From Carposina sasakii (lineage: Eukaryota > Arthropoda > Insecta > Lepidoptera > Carposinidae): a stretch of 64,000 nucleotides of DNA. The position numbers and the translations under genes were made by a program. Shown here in pieces: positions 10,767 through 21,986 of this stretch (position 1 is its first letter; each line of letters starts with the position of its first letter). The notes under the pieces are model-generated. The model did no database searches and was not told the origin of the DNA. It saw only the letters and a program-made list of their open reading frames with translations. Where the stretch lies: NCBI GenBank assembly GCA_014607495.2, contig CP053155.1:3968001-4032000 (forward strand), written 5' to 3'.

Positions 10767-11574
10767 TCTATACTAATATTATAAAGAGGAAAACTTTGTT
10801 TGTTTGGTTGTAATGAATAGGCTCCGAAACTACTGGACCGATTTCAAAAATTCTTTCACCGTTAGAATCCTTATTGGACCTGGATGAACATAGGCTATAA
10901 GAATTTCCCGATATTCCCACGGGAAGGCGACCAACGGGAATTTAATATTTTTTACGAAAACCGCTATACATATGAAGCTGAAATCGGGCATATATGTTCA
11001 TTGGGGACAACGAGGAAGGACTAAAAACGGATTTCCCGAAATTCCCACGGGAAGGGGACTAACGGGAATTCATAATTTTTACGAGAACCGCTATACATAT
11101 GAAGCTGAAATCGGGCATATATGTTCATTGGGGACAACGAGGAAGGACTAAAAACGGATTTCCCGAAATTCCCAAGGGAAGGGGACAAATGGGAATTCAA
11201 ACGGATTTCCCGATATTCCCACGGGAAGGGGACAAACGGGAATTCATTTTTTTTACGACAACTGCGATACATATGAATTTGAAATTGGACCTGTATGTTC
11301 ATTAGGGACTGCGAGGGAGCACTAAGAACGGATTTCCCGAAATTCCTATGGGAAGGGGAGTTACGGGAATTTAATTTTTTTACGAAAACAGCTATTTATA
11401 CGAAGCTGAAATCGGATTAGGGCTACAAGGAAGCTCTAAGAACGGATTTCCCGAAATTCCCACGGGAAGGGGACCAACGGGAGTTCCAAATTTAAACGAA
11501 AACCGCTGTACCTACATATAAAGTTGTATCTATGTATTGATATGTACCGAAGCGAAGCGAGGGCGGGCCACTAG
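10767..11574 (+). mobile_element. Helitron-like element nested in the pogo-like element
   Basis: Begins TCTATACTAATATTATAAAG, ends ...GGGCCACTAG, and lies exactly between A (10766) and T (11575), as Helitrons insert. No Rep/helicase frame is present, so it is non-autonomous. It carries an internal tandem array (10904-11500). A related but partial sequence is at 17010-17480. Confidence 0.75.
10904..11500 (+). repeat. Diverged tandem array of about 130-bp units inside the Helitron
   Basis: The motif GATTTCCCGAAATTCCCACG with GGGAAGGGGAC..ACGGGAATT recurs at about 10904, 11030, 11156, 11201, 11327 and 11445. The spacer has the form TACGAAAACCGCTATACATA then TGAAGCTGAAATCGG. Units two and three are almost identical; one unit is shortened. 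The open frames on either strand here follow the repeat and are not genes. Confidence 0.85.
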
Positions 11575-11810
11575 TTCGTTATAAAGAAGCAAAAGCGTGT
11601 CAAAATCTGTCGCAACATGAATTACATACAACTTTATAAACTCATATAAAGGTTTTGGATTGACAAAATTCGTTAATTAGAGGTTGTTTGCAAAAAATTT
11701 TCGCAATGTAAAGGTATATTTAACATTGACTTTATGGACAATTCAAGGGGATAGCCGCAGAATCGAGGAAATCGTTATATTGAGGTACGTTATATTAAGG
11801 TTGCACTGTA

Positions 11811-13960
11811 TTTGGTTACGTTATGTATCGAACGAACGACAATATCGTTTAATGCTTTTGGGAGGCATTTTAAATAGACAAGGTACATACACCATAGACG
11901 CATATCTTGGTTTTTTTAACGTTTTTTAGTTCAAACAGAAAATATAGACACCATATAGCTCCTCTATCTTTTGTCAACTAGAGACGATATTCCGTATATC
12001 TAGGAAATATCAGCAGTACACGTGGTCACGTAACGCCCGCGGGACTCGTTTACTTCCGATCGTAGAGGAAGGAGTAAGAGGAGGTGGATTAACGATTTGT
12101 TTATAGAACTGGCAAGTTGCCCACGACTTCGTCCTCGTGGACTAAATGTGGCCAATATCCTTCGTACTCCCAACTATACATATGTATGCAATATTTTAAG
12201 TAGATTGAGTAAATAAAGCTTGAAGTGGTAACAACTAATAAACTTTCACATTTATAATACTAGTTGGGGTAGTAGATGCGCGGATAGGGTGAAAACTATA
12301 GAGGTAAATGTTAACCAGTGTGGGGGTGGTGAAAATGGAAGCGCTTCCGGCACAACTAGGCGACTAGCTCTTGTTTGGCCCTTGTACATACTCCATTTAA
12401 TCTGATAAACATATGTCGATTAAAATTTTAATTGGTTTTCGGATTAGCAGCTATGTATTTATGGTTGCATGCTAGGTGCTTGGATCTGGCTTCTCGTTAC
12501 GACTGTAGTGTCTTGTGTTCGTGATCATGAGTCGGCAGATCCGAGGGTCAGCGGAGGGTGTAGGGCCCGGTGGTGGGCGACCCCTCAATAGAGATTTGAA
12601 CTTCCGAATAGTAACGCCTGATACAATTGAATATTTAATCTGATAAACTTCGATACTACGCGTTCTAGGATTTTAATTGGACTTTGATTCTGTCTGCGTC
12701 CGATAGATGGCTCCGCTACAGCTTTATACTGCGCTGATCGCAGATCTACGTTGATTATCCCACTTCCCCTTAGTACTTTCTTCTGTGGGACTTGCAGGTG
12801 GGTCACCGCTGGGGGTCGACTTCTCGATAACTCCGGCTTAGCACGTATCGGCAGGATCGAGAAACACTCGTTTGTTCTCGTAAAATGTACAGTAAGGCTT
12901 CGTGCCTACCCTGCATGGCATTATATAAGTTTTTAGTTCTTGGTTTTTCGAAAAGTAGTAAATCTACGAAAGTCTAAAGACCACTAAAGGTAGTAAAGTC
13001 AAAAGCACGGAGAATTTTAAGTTATACGAGTAATGTCTTTCTGATCTTATATACGAGTAGAATCTTATACCTATATTTTACTATATACTTGAGACAATAA
13101 TATCACATCTACGTTACTAGATATCATATACATATCTGATCAAATTTAATCATTTTATTACAGCCTATTTTTTCAATTAATGTTTTTTATACAGGCTGTT
13201 AGTGGCATCGCAACGAAAACTTCGAGGAAAATAACACGCTGTATGTCTAAACTGAACGGTAAACATCGCATAACGAGGTACTTATTGCAGGCGATTGTTT
13301 GATTCAACTTTAATGTAGAAAAGTTTTAAATGTGTGTTTCAATTATCCGGGGGCAGGTCGGGTAAAGCGGTCGGCAAAGTCCGCAAAAAGTTAGATTAGA
13401 CGAGATCCGCCATTAAACTCATTTTAGGTACCTACTCGTATACATCCCCAAACCTTGTGTACGAATAAACGGATTTTGTATATATGATAATGGTTTGGTT
13501 TGAAATGAGTAGGTAATTAACGTAACCTGCCTCTCCACCAGAGATGTGTATTGCTACGATGTTATGGATGCGTTTAATATTCACAATTAAAATTAATTGA
13601 CTGACATAATGGACCAATGTATAGGATTGGAACATTTGGAACACACATCTGAAACTAGGTAGATACCTAGCATATCCGCATCTCTCGTGAGAAGTCAACC
13701 TTACTTATTGAATAAATAAATGTGATCTGAATAAGCTCTGGATTGAATTAAGCCTACATGCCAACTGTCTCCAATTTTGTTATGGTAATAGTTTCAACCG
13801 TAAAAAATAAAATTTAAATACCTAGAACCATCAATTTAGTTTACGCAATTGAGACCTAACTTAATTTAGGTACCCACCTTTTAAAATACCTGGATATGAT
13901 TTTTTAACAAGCTAGCTAGATATTTACGTACTATACTACTATACAATAATTTTTTTTAAA
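11811..13960. other. Intergenic DNA; one dispersed repeat, otherwise no feature
   Basis: Apart from the repeat at 12464-12632 and a Helitron-like scrap near 12120-12150 (ACGACTTCGTCCTCGTGGAC), nothing coding or structured could be supported. Confidence 0.45.
12464..12632 (+). repeat. Dispersed repeat with GGGCCCGGTGGTGGGCG core (forward copy)
   Basis: Inverted relative to 6251-6412 and sharing its whole core; also shares GAACTTCCGAAT.GTAACGCC with the copy at 18186-18262. Non-coding. Confidence 0.7.
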
Positions 13961-14139
13961 CGAAAAACCGACTTCCTTCCAAAACTCGAGCTTACTAAAG
14001 TAAAATTTTATTAAAGGGCAAATATATATTGCGTTAAGCCGTGTACGAAGTTTAGGAGGCATAATATTGTCAGATTTATATGCCAGCAAATGATTAAATA
14101 GGCCACATGACAAAAGAGAAAAAGGTCTAGGCTTCGAAA

Positions 14140-14850
14140 CTTTACGTCTGACAATATGATGATGATGATGATAATGATGACCTCCGACCGATTTCGGTCA
14201 TGGCGACCACTTCTACTCCCAGATATTACTAAGTTGGCGTTCATGCGCTCGGAGATGGCTTACATTTACATAGCCAATCTTCGCCCTGAACGCCCGCGCG
14301 GACAGAGGACAGGTTAGTGCGCCATTATTGTAATTATAGATAATGGCAGCAGGAGGACGAGTCTTTAGTTCATCACGTTTAGCGTCAATGTCAGCTTGAC
14401 GCTGCTCCTCGAACTCGTGTACTTGCTTTATCACCGTCCTGCGCCACTCTGGTCGTTGCACTGCCAAAACTTCCCATTTAGATGGATCTATATTGCATCG
14501 CTTCATATGTCTTTTCGGAACATCTTTGTATCTGAGGAGTAGCCCGCCGCGTTTCCGTTTGTCCTCCTCCAGTTCAGAAAAGAAGATGCGCTTAGCCAAT
14601 CTCTCCTCCGCCATACGAGAGACATAACCGCACCACCGAAGCTGCCGACACATTAAATAGGCCTCAATGCCACTTACATTGGCTCTTCGCAATACTTCGG
14701 TATTACGCACTCGGTCGGACCATCTGATTCTCATGATGGAACGGAGGCACTTGAGGTGGAATCGATCCAGAGTGTGTATGTGGCGACGGTACATGCACCA
14801 CGCCTCGGAGGAATATAAGAGATTTGGCAGCACAACAGCCATGTACACAC
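14140..14850 (-). mobile_element. 3' fragment of a non-LTR retrotransposon (RT C-terminal region)
   Basis: The reverse strand from 14848 to 14213 encodes a 211-residue frame with the motif series [58 protein letters not shown] and RYKDV. This series is characteristic of the region after the reverse-transcriptase palm in many animal LINEs. The frame ends in a degraded Cys/His segment ([10 protein letters not shown], then VSHLRAH) typical of the end of these proteins. An in-frame TAA just upstream shows 5' decay. Downstream on the same strand a TCATCATCAT tail (about 14155-14180) fits the 3' end of the element. Inactive copy. Confidence 0.85.
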
Positions 14851-15073
14851 TTATTTAAGCAACATATAATTACACTCCTTCTTCCTGCCCTGTTTCCAAT
14901 CATTTGGGGTCGGTGCAATATGTAGGTACTCTTCTTTCATTTATCCCTATTATCCGTCATCTCGTTATTCTCATGTCTACCTCTTCCTCTATAACCATCT
15001 TACTTCGGACACGGCTTATAATTTCACACAACATATAATTTCACCACTTAACACAATTATCTTCATCTTCATA

Positions 15074-15125
15074 AGCCTATTGCAGTCCACTACTGGACGT
15101 AGGCCCCCCTGCCATAGGAGGATTT
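15074..15125 (+). repeat. Fragment of the CCTATTGC..GGACGT dispersed repeat
   Basis: AAGCCTATTGCAGTCCACTA then CTGGACGTAGGC, also seen at 18024-18158, 22987-23107 and, reversed, 45296-45412. Probably a retrotransposon 3' region; class inferred. Confidence 0.6.
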
Positions 15126-15159
15126 TGTTACTAAAAAGTTCCACTATCTGTTTTTCGGC

Positions 15160-15425
15160 GGCTCCATCATCAGACCCTCGTTTCCTTTATATTATGTGTA
15201 GCTGGCCAAAATTCTCTGTAAAAATCTAAAAACGGACTACTCGTGCCTTTTATATTTGAGGATATCCCTAGATTCCTTAGAGATTCCATCATCAGATGTT
15301 ATGTTTTATATGTAGGTGATCAAAACGCTCAGTAAAGTATAAAAACAGACTACATGTGCCTACAATATTTGAGGATTGCCCTCGATTTCTCCTAGATCCC
15401 ATCATCAGATCCTGACATGGTGAAT
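15160..15425 (+). repeat. Three diverged tandem units of about 125 bp
   Basis: The string TCCATCATCAGA recurs near 15163, 15285 and 15398, each time preceded by a TTTGAGGAT..CC(C)TAGATT-type segment and followed by AAAACGGACTAC/AAACAGACTAC. The end GAAGTCGGTTAAAAA at 15564 is the inverse of AAAAACCGACTTC at 13964. The whole 13.96-15.57 kb block may therefore be one inverted-repeat element that holds the LINE fragment. Confidence 0.55.
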
Positions 15426-15993
15426 ATGGGACCAACTTGGAAGCATACCATTACAAACTATAAAAAAAAATTGAAATCGGTTCATAAATGACAGAGTTCT
15501 GAGGTAACACACATAAAAAAAAATAAAAAAAACATACAGACGCATTGATAACCTCTCTTTTTTGAAGTCGGTTAAAAATAATCTAAATCACACAGCTTTA
15601 ATATACCTAAACATCAGATGTTACTCGTTACTTTGGTTAACTTTTGTAACCACCATAGTAACGACCAGAGTTTTAATCTATGCAAGGACATGATTTTGAA
15701 AGTTTTGCATAAGTAGGTATATAACTTCGAGTTTGTAATCGAACTTGAATTTTTAACTTAGGTATAAATTATCTTAACTTGCTGAAACGTGGTTAAGCTT
15801 GTGTTGGATGGCGTTAAGTAGATAAGTTTAAGTTCTTACGTGATCTTATATCAGGTAGTTTAGATAGAAGGCGCTATGATTTGAATAGAAAATCTGACCT
15901 TTTGCAGTTAAGAGTAGAGGTTTTTCTAGTTACCTTTGAATTACATGATAGGCAGCTATATAACTATGTGTCTATGATATAGCGTGGGTATAG

Positions 15994-16029
15994 CCATAGA
16001 GGAATAAGAAGACTCTTATTCCTCTATGG
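15994..16029. repeat. Perfect 16-bp hairpin (4-nt loop)
   Basis: CCATAGAGGAATAAGA, loop AGAC, then its exact reverse complement. A decayed relative (CCATAGAGGAAT..CTTATTCTCTATG) lies near 284-307 in the ARMC8 intron, so this may be a small dispersed element. Confidence 0.85.
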
Positions 16030-16898
16030 TATAGCACAATAATGGGTGGGTACTGACTGGGTACTATACCCGCTTGCTTCTCCGCGATACGCAAATAATA
16101 AAGTTTCTCGCTAAAGTGTATTACGCTTGGCTATACCTACATACATTCTCGTAAGTAATTCTGTGCTAGCGGGACCTGTAGCTAACTAGTCAAATACTGT
16201 GTTTTGTGAAATTCGGCTTCTGCTGACGCTGTTGCGGGGCTTCACAAGCGTTGGTACATCAGCTGTATGTATCTTCTTCCGTGCAGGTTGTAAGTGTCGT
16301 CTAAGAAACGACAAGGGCGAGCGATGAGCTAGCAACTTGTCCCCGAACATTTACGATGTCCCCGAGCGATGCACGTAAAATCTCTTTCGTGATCCTGACA
16401 CCCCATTTTGAGAACATAGCCGTGTAGGTACTTATCATGTACTTATATATGTATGGATATTTTTTAAATATAGCTGGGTAATTCTATAAATCTGTTAAAC
16501 TCTTCATAGAATATTCTGATTCCATATATTTCTTAGACAAAATGGCGATAAATCCTACCTAGTAATGTAATCCACAAAAAGTTAACCACATTGACTAAAC
16601 GTCCTACAAATTGTACCCAGTTAATGTAGGTACCTACCTATATAGTGCCAGCAACACCCTAACACACTAATAGAGTAGTTGACTATGGTTGAATTTTAAT
16701 GACATTTTACGAGTATGCTTATATATAAATCATCAAAATCATACCTATTTGTAAAATTACTAAAGTAAATTCATTAAATGTCCAAATGAGGTAGTAATAA
16801 GCCTTCAAAGTAAAGCGGGCAAGTCCATTTTTCAAATGTGAAATGTTGCCAAAAACGTAATTTAAAAGAGAAGGTAAAATTCGTCATCCGAGTTAAGT

Positions 16899-16968
16899 GA
16901 CCGATAACTCAGTTGGTAGAGCGATGCACGGATTGCGAGAGGTCGTGAGTTCAAATCTCACTCGGGTG
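16899..16968 (+). tRNA. tRNA-like sequence (degenerate tRNA or tRNA-derived SINE head)
   Basis: A D-arm-like segment ACTCAGTTGGTAGAGC is followed at the usual distance by a perfect T-arm, GTGAG-TTCAAAT-CTCAC, and a run of T. Both internal pol III promoter boxes are recognisable. The acceptor stem pairs only partly and the anticodon arm is not clean, so a functional tRNA is unlikely. No anticodon is assigned. Confidence 0.35.
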
Positions 16969-17009
16969 TTTTTTTTTTTCATTTTCTTATTAATCTATAT
17001 CTATACTTC

Positions 17010-17480
17010 TATACTAATATTATAAAAAGGGTAAACTTTGATTATTTGTTTGTTTGTTTTTTTGCAGCGAATAGGCTCCGAGGCTACTGGACCGTTTTCA
17101 AAAAATATTATCAGTTTTTTTAGTTCCAGTAAATAGGTAATAGGTTGTAAAAATTTGACATACTAAAAAGTTGCTTCAAAAGTGTGTGTGATCATCACGG
17201 GTTCTGGGTATTTATTATTCTGTGACGTAGAGATGACATGACACAACATGACAGATGAAATTTGTTTTTTTTTTGTTTGGTTTATCCTGAAGAAAGAGCT
17301 TGTATAAATTTGTATAAATTTTAAATTTCACAAGTAAATTACACCCACTCCCTTTTGGTTTATGTTCGTTAGGGGGTGTAAGAGAGTACGGACGGATTTC
17401 CCAAAATTCCCATGGGAACGGGGCCGACAGGAATTCCAAATTTTTATCGATATTTCCACTGTACCGGAACAAAAGCTTAT
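17010..17480 (+). mobile_element. Helitron-like fragment related to 10767-11574
   Basis: Starts with TCTATACTAATATTATAAAA and AGGCTCCGAGGCTACTGGAC, the same 5' end as the Helitron at 10767. It later holds one unit of its array (GGATTTCCCAAAATTCCCAT..GGGAA). The 3' end is not found. Confidence 0.6.
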
Positions 17481-18023
17481 TCAATAAGTATTGGTGTGTA
17501 TGTTATCATTTACAGCAACTTTAGTTTCGTGACCATATTTATAAACGGAACATTTAATATAGCTGTAGAACAAAAGTTCTTTTACGCACATACAAGTTAC
17601 TGAAAGAGTGACATCATATCGTGGCAGCCGTTTGTATGGAGCGTTTTTTGGTAAGTCTAAAATTGTGATTTTGAAATTGTTATGTCCCGGAAAGTTTTCA
17701 CGCTAACGAAGTTTTTCTTTCGCAAATGTTTTTTTTATGATCTTTCGATATTATACCTAAATGCAAATAAAAAACTGTAAACGAACCTATTACTGCGTGT
17801 TTTCATTCTAGTTCCTGTAGTAGGTAAAGGCTATGTGCCATTACCAACATAGTAAAAGCATTGAGATTGCATTCACCAAAATCCAGGTTTACTATGAAAG
17901 CATTCCCTTTGACGCATGTCGACACAGGCTCGCCTTTTAACCTCGCTCTAATTGACTTATATTGAGGTTGTAGGTAAATGCAGCCTGGTTTTAGGTTGCA
18001 GGCATGTTTACTGTTTTATGGTT

Positions 18024-18158
18024 CTTCTTCTGCCTATTGCTGTCCACTGCTGGACGTGGGCTTCCCCCAGGGCACTCCACAAGGCTACTGCCACAGGGGG
18101 GTTTTGCCCATAGTCACCACGCTGGTGATCGCCTCGTAGGATACCCACGGGCAGGCAT
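18024..18158 (+). repeat. CCTATTGC..GGACGT dispersed repeat
   Basis: GCCTATTGCTGTCCACTGCT, CCCCCAGGGCACTCCACAAG and TTTGCCCATAGTCACCACGC match the copies at 22987-23107 and 45296-45412. Confidence 0.7.
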
Positions 18159-18185
18159 GGGGTGGTACAAACTCTACTCTATATA

Positions 18186-18262
18186 GGGCCCGGTGGTGGG
18201 CGCACCCATAGTGAATGTTTGAACTTCCGAATTGTAACGCCTAATACAATTTCATTTATAAA
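18186..18262 (+). repeat. Third copy of the GGGCCCGGTGGTGGGCG repeat
   Basis: AGGGCCCGGTGGTGGGCGCA, CCCATAGTGAA and GAACTTCCGAATTGTAACGC match the forward copy at 12464-12632 and the reverse of 6251-6412. Confidence 0.65.
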
Positions 18263-18400
18263 ACTACTCTACCGGCACCACGGGGCTTATGGTTAGTATA
18301 AATACATAATATCTCAACCGTTGCTTATTATAAAAAAAGGTCCAGTGTCCTGCAACAGGAAAGAAGAAAGTTTTTAATTCGGTTCCATTTACTGCATATA

Positions 18401-18450
18401 CAGGATGATTTTTGGTCGTCAACGTTCCCGAAAACTACGGAACTATGTAA
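18401..18450 (+). repeat. Isolated end of the 361-753 element family
   Basis: TA|CAGGATGATTTTTGGTCGTC..AACGTTCCCGAAAACTA is the inverse of the right end at 753. The rest of the element was not found nearby. Confidence 0.6.
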
Positions 18451-18850
18451 CATTTGTTAGGTAGTAGGCACATAATTTTATATTAGGTATGGTATTGTTT
18501 ATGGAAAGGTAGATAATTTATATTGCGGTTAGTTTTACAATTTTATTTGACTGTGAATGTTCTTTAATTCAATAAATTTTCCGCATCTTTCCGCATGTAC
18601 GCTGTGCTTATTGTCGTCTCATGACGTGTGTGTCAATAATAGATAAGCAAGCAATTTCTCTTCTTTCTTCAACGCTGATCACGAACTTATTATCTCACCG
18701 TGAGACGTGTTATGTGAAGTGCAATTGAACTGTTATTGTGTGATGTTGTACCTACATGATCTGGACATTAAATTTTTATTTACGATTTATTGAGGTAAAA
18801 GCATAATACTGGTGAAACCGTGAAAGCCTAGAGGGAAGGAGACTGGAGTC

Positions 18851-18991
18851 ATGAAAATTAAGTTAGTGCACTTGCGTTTCTTCACTATTTCTTTGTTACT
18901 TTGTTCGCTGCTATTTTATAGATCTGCAAACTGTATAGAAATTGGGACTTCACTCATTTTTACAAAAAAACGCAACTTTACTAAAAATTAG
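18851..18991 (+). CDS. Candidate small secreted peptide or signal-peptide exon (46 codons)
   Basis: An ATG at 18851 opens a 46-residue frame to TAG at 18989-18991. The N-terminus (MKIKLVHLRFF) is basic, followed by a hydrophobic core TISLLLCSLLFY and a plausible cleavage site after SANC: a textbook signal peptide layout. The remaining 18 residues are short and basic. It could be a tiny secreted peptide, the first exon of a secreted protein whose other exons I could not find, or chance. The upstream 18590-18830 is AT-moderate and could be a leader, but no promoter was proven. Family not recognised. Confidence 0.2.
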   Translation: MKIKLVHLRFFTISLLLCSLLFYRSANCIEIGTSLIFTKKRNFTKN

Positions 18992-21071
18992 TATGAGAAG
19001 GTTTCAAGGTATCAAGTTATGTAGATGTTAGATAAGGTACCTACATCTAGCCCCTATCCAGTATAAGAGAAATAGATTAGACGGACACAGGCAGGTATGC
19101 GCGTGTTTGCTTGTAATGCAGTGTTCCGACAGTCCATTAGGTTAGGTCTAAGCGCAGCGGCCGGAGCTAGGATTCCTTGTCGGTACATACCATCGCTTTG
19201 TCTACAGCAAGTTATAGCATGAAATAATGTCGTTGAGATAGTTTAAGGCAATAGACTAGGCATATTATCTATATTCCGAATTGGCGCAGTTGCTTGCTAA
19301 TGAAAGACCTTCCTATTTGGGATATTCCTAGATTTTATTTGCTGTCGATAGGTTTAGATGTTTCCACGATACAAAGATATTTCTAACTGTGTAACAGCAT
19401 AGCAAATTTGCACTGAAACAACAAAGTATCAGACAAAACTGGTCTTAAGTTTTCGCTTCATTGACAAACTCTCGACCTCAAATAAAAATCATGTAGCAAC
19501 TTTAGAGCCGGCTTACTACTTGAAGGCATAAGAGTCTTGTACTTAAGGTCTCATAATCCGTCCAATCAGAGCCTACATTTCGCCGCAGCTTTGCCTCACG
19601 CGTAGGCGTCGTACCTAATCTACCGCCGAAATATTAAAAACCTAATTAATTACATCAAGCTTAGTCATTTTCCCGTTACGGATATAATATAAGACGCCTA
19701 TAATATACTCGTAAGACAGATTTCCCGCAAAACGGTTGACTTTTCGGCACAGTACTATCTCTGTTTGTATTTACTTAGTGCTTAGTTAACTAGAACAGAA
19801 TTTAGTTAACTGAGTTAGCTCATGTTAATTTTCAATACCTAGAACTAAGTTTAAGTAAGTCTATTAATTATGTTAGTAGGTATCTATAATTTTTGTGTTT
19901 ACAAGAATTAAAAAGAGTATTTTTATATTCTTCAGTCAATAAAATTATAGTGAGAACTTATCTCTACATAATGTTTAGCTTTTTCCTACCGAAGCCAATG
20001 GGGAATTATAAAACAAAGTGCGAACGAAGTCCTCCATTAGTCCGCCGTTAATGGAGTGTGTCTGAAGCACTGAATTACAAGCAAACACGTATTGTCGTCT
20101 GTGTAAACTAAACCTATATACCTGTAAATACGCTCAATTTACTTATTGCTTTAAAGTATTCCTCATACAAATCATAGCTATATAGCTTGCTTAAGTTTTA
20201 ATGAAAAGGGTGGAAGGTGATAAATAAAAATACAGACAGAGATACATAAGTTTCATTTTACCATTTTGGTCAGAACCCTTAAAACAGAAGAGAGAAAACC
20301 CATCGAGCACAGACCGCGCAGTTATAATAACCCTTAAAATATAACGAGTAATATTACTTACTATGGGTAAAGTTTGTAAACGCTTTTCAATGAGTCGTGC
20401 TCCTTTTTTCGCCCCAGTTTCTTTGACTGTACGGGGAACAGGGAAGAAACTTATTTATTAAGCGCAAACTTGTGCTTCTTACGAAATTTACGCTGGGTTA
20501 TTTTTTAATGGTTAAAGGAGATAGAAGTGAAATAAGACTGCATTTTTATGAACAGCATTTTGGATGGTTCTATTTTTGGCGCGCTTGTTTTAAATGTTAT
20601 GAGTTGGTTTATTGTAAATATAAATATCGGATTATGCCTAGGAATAATTGTCGTGTTTCCATTTTCTATCCATTAATTGAATATCTTAGGTTTTCTAAAA
20701 AGGGTAAGGAGGTCTAATAAAGCAGTAATAGAATCGCAATTTTACATAATTTTATTGGGGTTTTATTTTTTATATCAACGTAGCTTACGAAAATTCCCGT
20801 TTTATAGAGAAAATAGTGGGACAGCCCGGGAGAGTCGTAATGTTTCCCGAAGATCCCGGGATGTACGGCCGGCCGGTCGGAATATTAAATAATGCAGTGC
20901 CCTGTAGATGAAGTAAGTACGACGAAGAGGTGTGGAAATTAATATGTGCACACACCCAACAGGTACATAAAAATTCCGTCTATGGGGGCGCATGCCCCCT
21001 CTTAAACCTGCATATGAATCTACTATGCAGCGCAGGACCGATTAATATCACTGGCTTACATATCCTGTAAA
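18992..21071. other. Intergenic DNA; no gene recognised
   Basis: Includes short frames only. The GC-rich patch at 20820-20885 (with GGCCGGCCGG) and a 10-bp pair TGGGGGCGCATGCCCCC near 20984 are the only local structures seen. Confidence 0.4.
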
Positions 21072-21246
21072 CTAGCCGTCACCTGCAACTTCGTCCGCAA
21101 GGATTACAGTATGTAGCATTTGTTCTTCTACGTACTTTCAACTTTCGTTTGCAAAATATCAAGAAGATTGGTTAAGTTTCAAGAATAAGTTGTGAAGAGT
21201 TAACAAACAAATACACTTACTATGTATCTCATGTATAATATTAGTT
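21072..21246 (-). mobile_element. Helitron-like fragment, reverse orientation
   Basis: A|CTAGCCGTCACCTGCAACTT followed by CGTCCGC is the inverse of the usual lepidopteran Helitron-like 3' end, and TATAATATTAGT near 21235 is the inverse of the usual start. Diverged, so boundaries are approximate. Confidence 0.4.
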
Positions 21247-21612
21247 TTATCGTTATTAGGCCACCTCCTTCGATCATCTTCCATGTCGCCGTGTTTATTC
21301 CTCGCCGGTATATTGTAAAAGATAGGTGCCGAGAGGTTTGGACAACAGAGGGAGCTGAGGTGCCGTAAAATTGGGTAATCGTTCCTTCAGATGTGGGTCG
21401 AGGATCTGGGTTAAGTAGAGTTTTGCTGAAAAATAGTTTTTATGGTTTTGTGAGAGTTGTAAATAACTAATCGCGAAGAAAACTTTAAGAGCTGTCTATA
21501 TTATTTATATGCTGTATTTTGTAGATACTTAGATTATTACATTTTTCTGTCCAGAACCAAAACAATACCTACAAGTCGATAAGAACCCAGGTATATAACG
21601 TACCTACTAGAA

Positions 21613-21798
21613 CAGGGGTTCCCAAACTTTTTTTCTCATAGACCCCTTTCAAAAGCTAACTGGTTCTGGTGGACCCCCTGCAGGACTACACCACATACGA
21701 ATCCATTGTAAACCAACATTTTTTCACGTCAACGTAGACCCCCATCGAGTCACCTGTGGACCCCTGGGGGTCCACCTGGATCACTTTGGGAACCACTG
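21613..21798. mobile_element. 186-bp hAT MITE with perfect 8-bp target duplication
   Basis: The ends CAGGGGTTCCCAAACT and the inverse of CTTTGGGAACCACTG are of the hAT type seen in many animals. TACTAGAA stands on both sides (21605-21612, 21799-21806). The interior holds inverted GACCCC/GGGGTC blocks and no frame. Confidence 0.92.
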
Positions 21799-21986
21799 TA
21801 CTAGAATAAAGACCCATTTTAAACCATTGTCTTGTGCATTCAAGAGCAATAATTAATTGAATTCAATTATTGATATGTCATTAATTACTAGTAAAAACTT
21901 GAACAATGTGTGAAAATTGGCAGTTTATACCATGTCAGTAATTTATAGCTTCGATTAAATTGTATTCAACAGGCAAGAAAATAGTT

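Larger units (their letters stand above)
10594..11808. mobile_element. pogo/Tigger-like inverted-repeat element split by a Helitron
   Basis: The ends are CAGTGCAACCTCGATTTAAC and the inverse of CAGTGCAACCTTAATATAAC, both TA-flanked (10592-10593, 11809-11810). A sub-terminal inverted pair of about 53 bp (around 10619-10672 and 11577-11630, containing TGTTGCGACAGATTTTGACA) supports a single original unit. The end sequence resembles pogo/Tigger-type termini from general knowledge. No transposase frame remains. The Helitron-like insert at 10767-11574 interrupts it. Confidence 0.75.

Noticed and set aside
11021..11305. Overlapping 93-codon and 68-codon frames on both strands
   Set aside because: They follow the tandem units of the Helitron and show repeat periodicity, not a protein.
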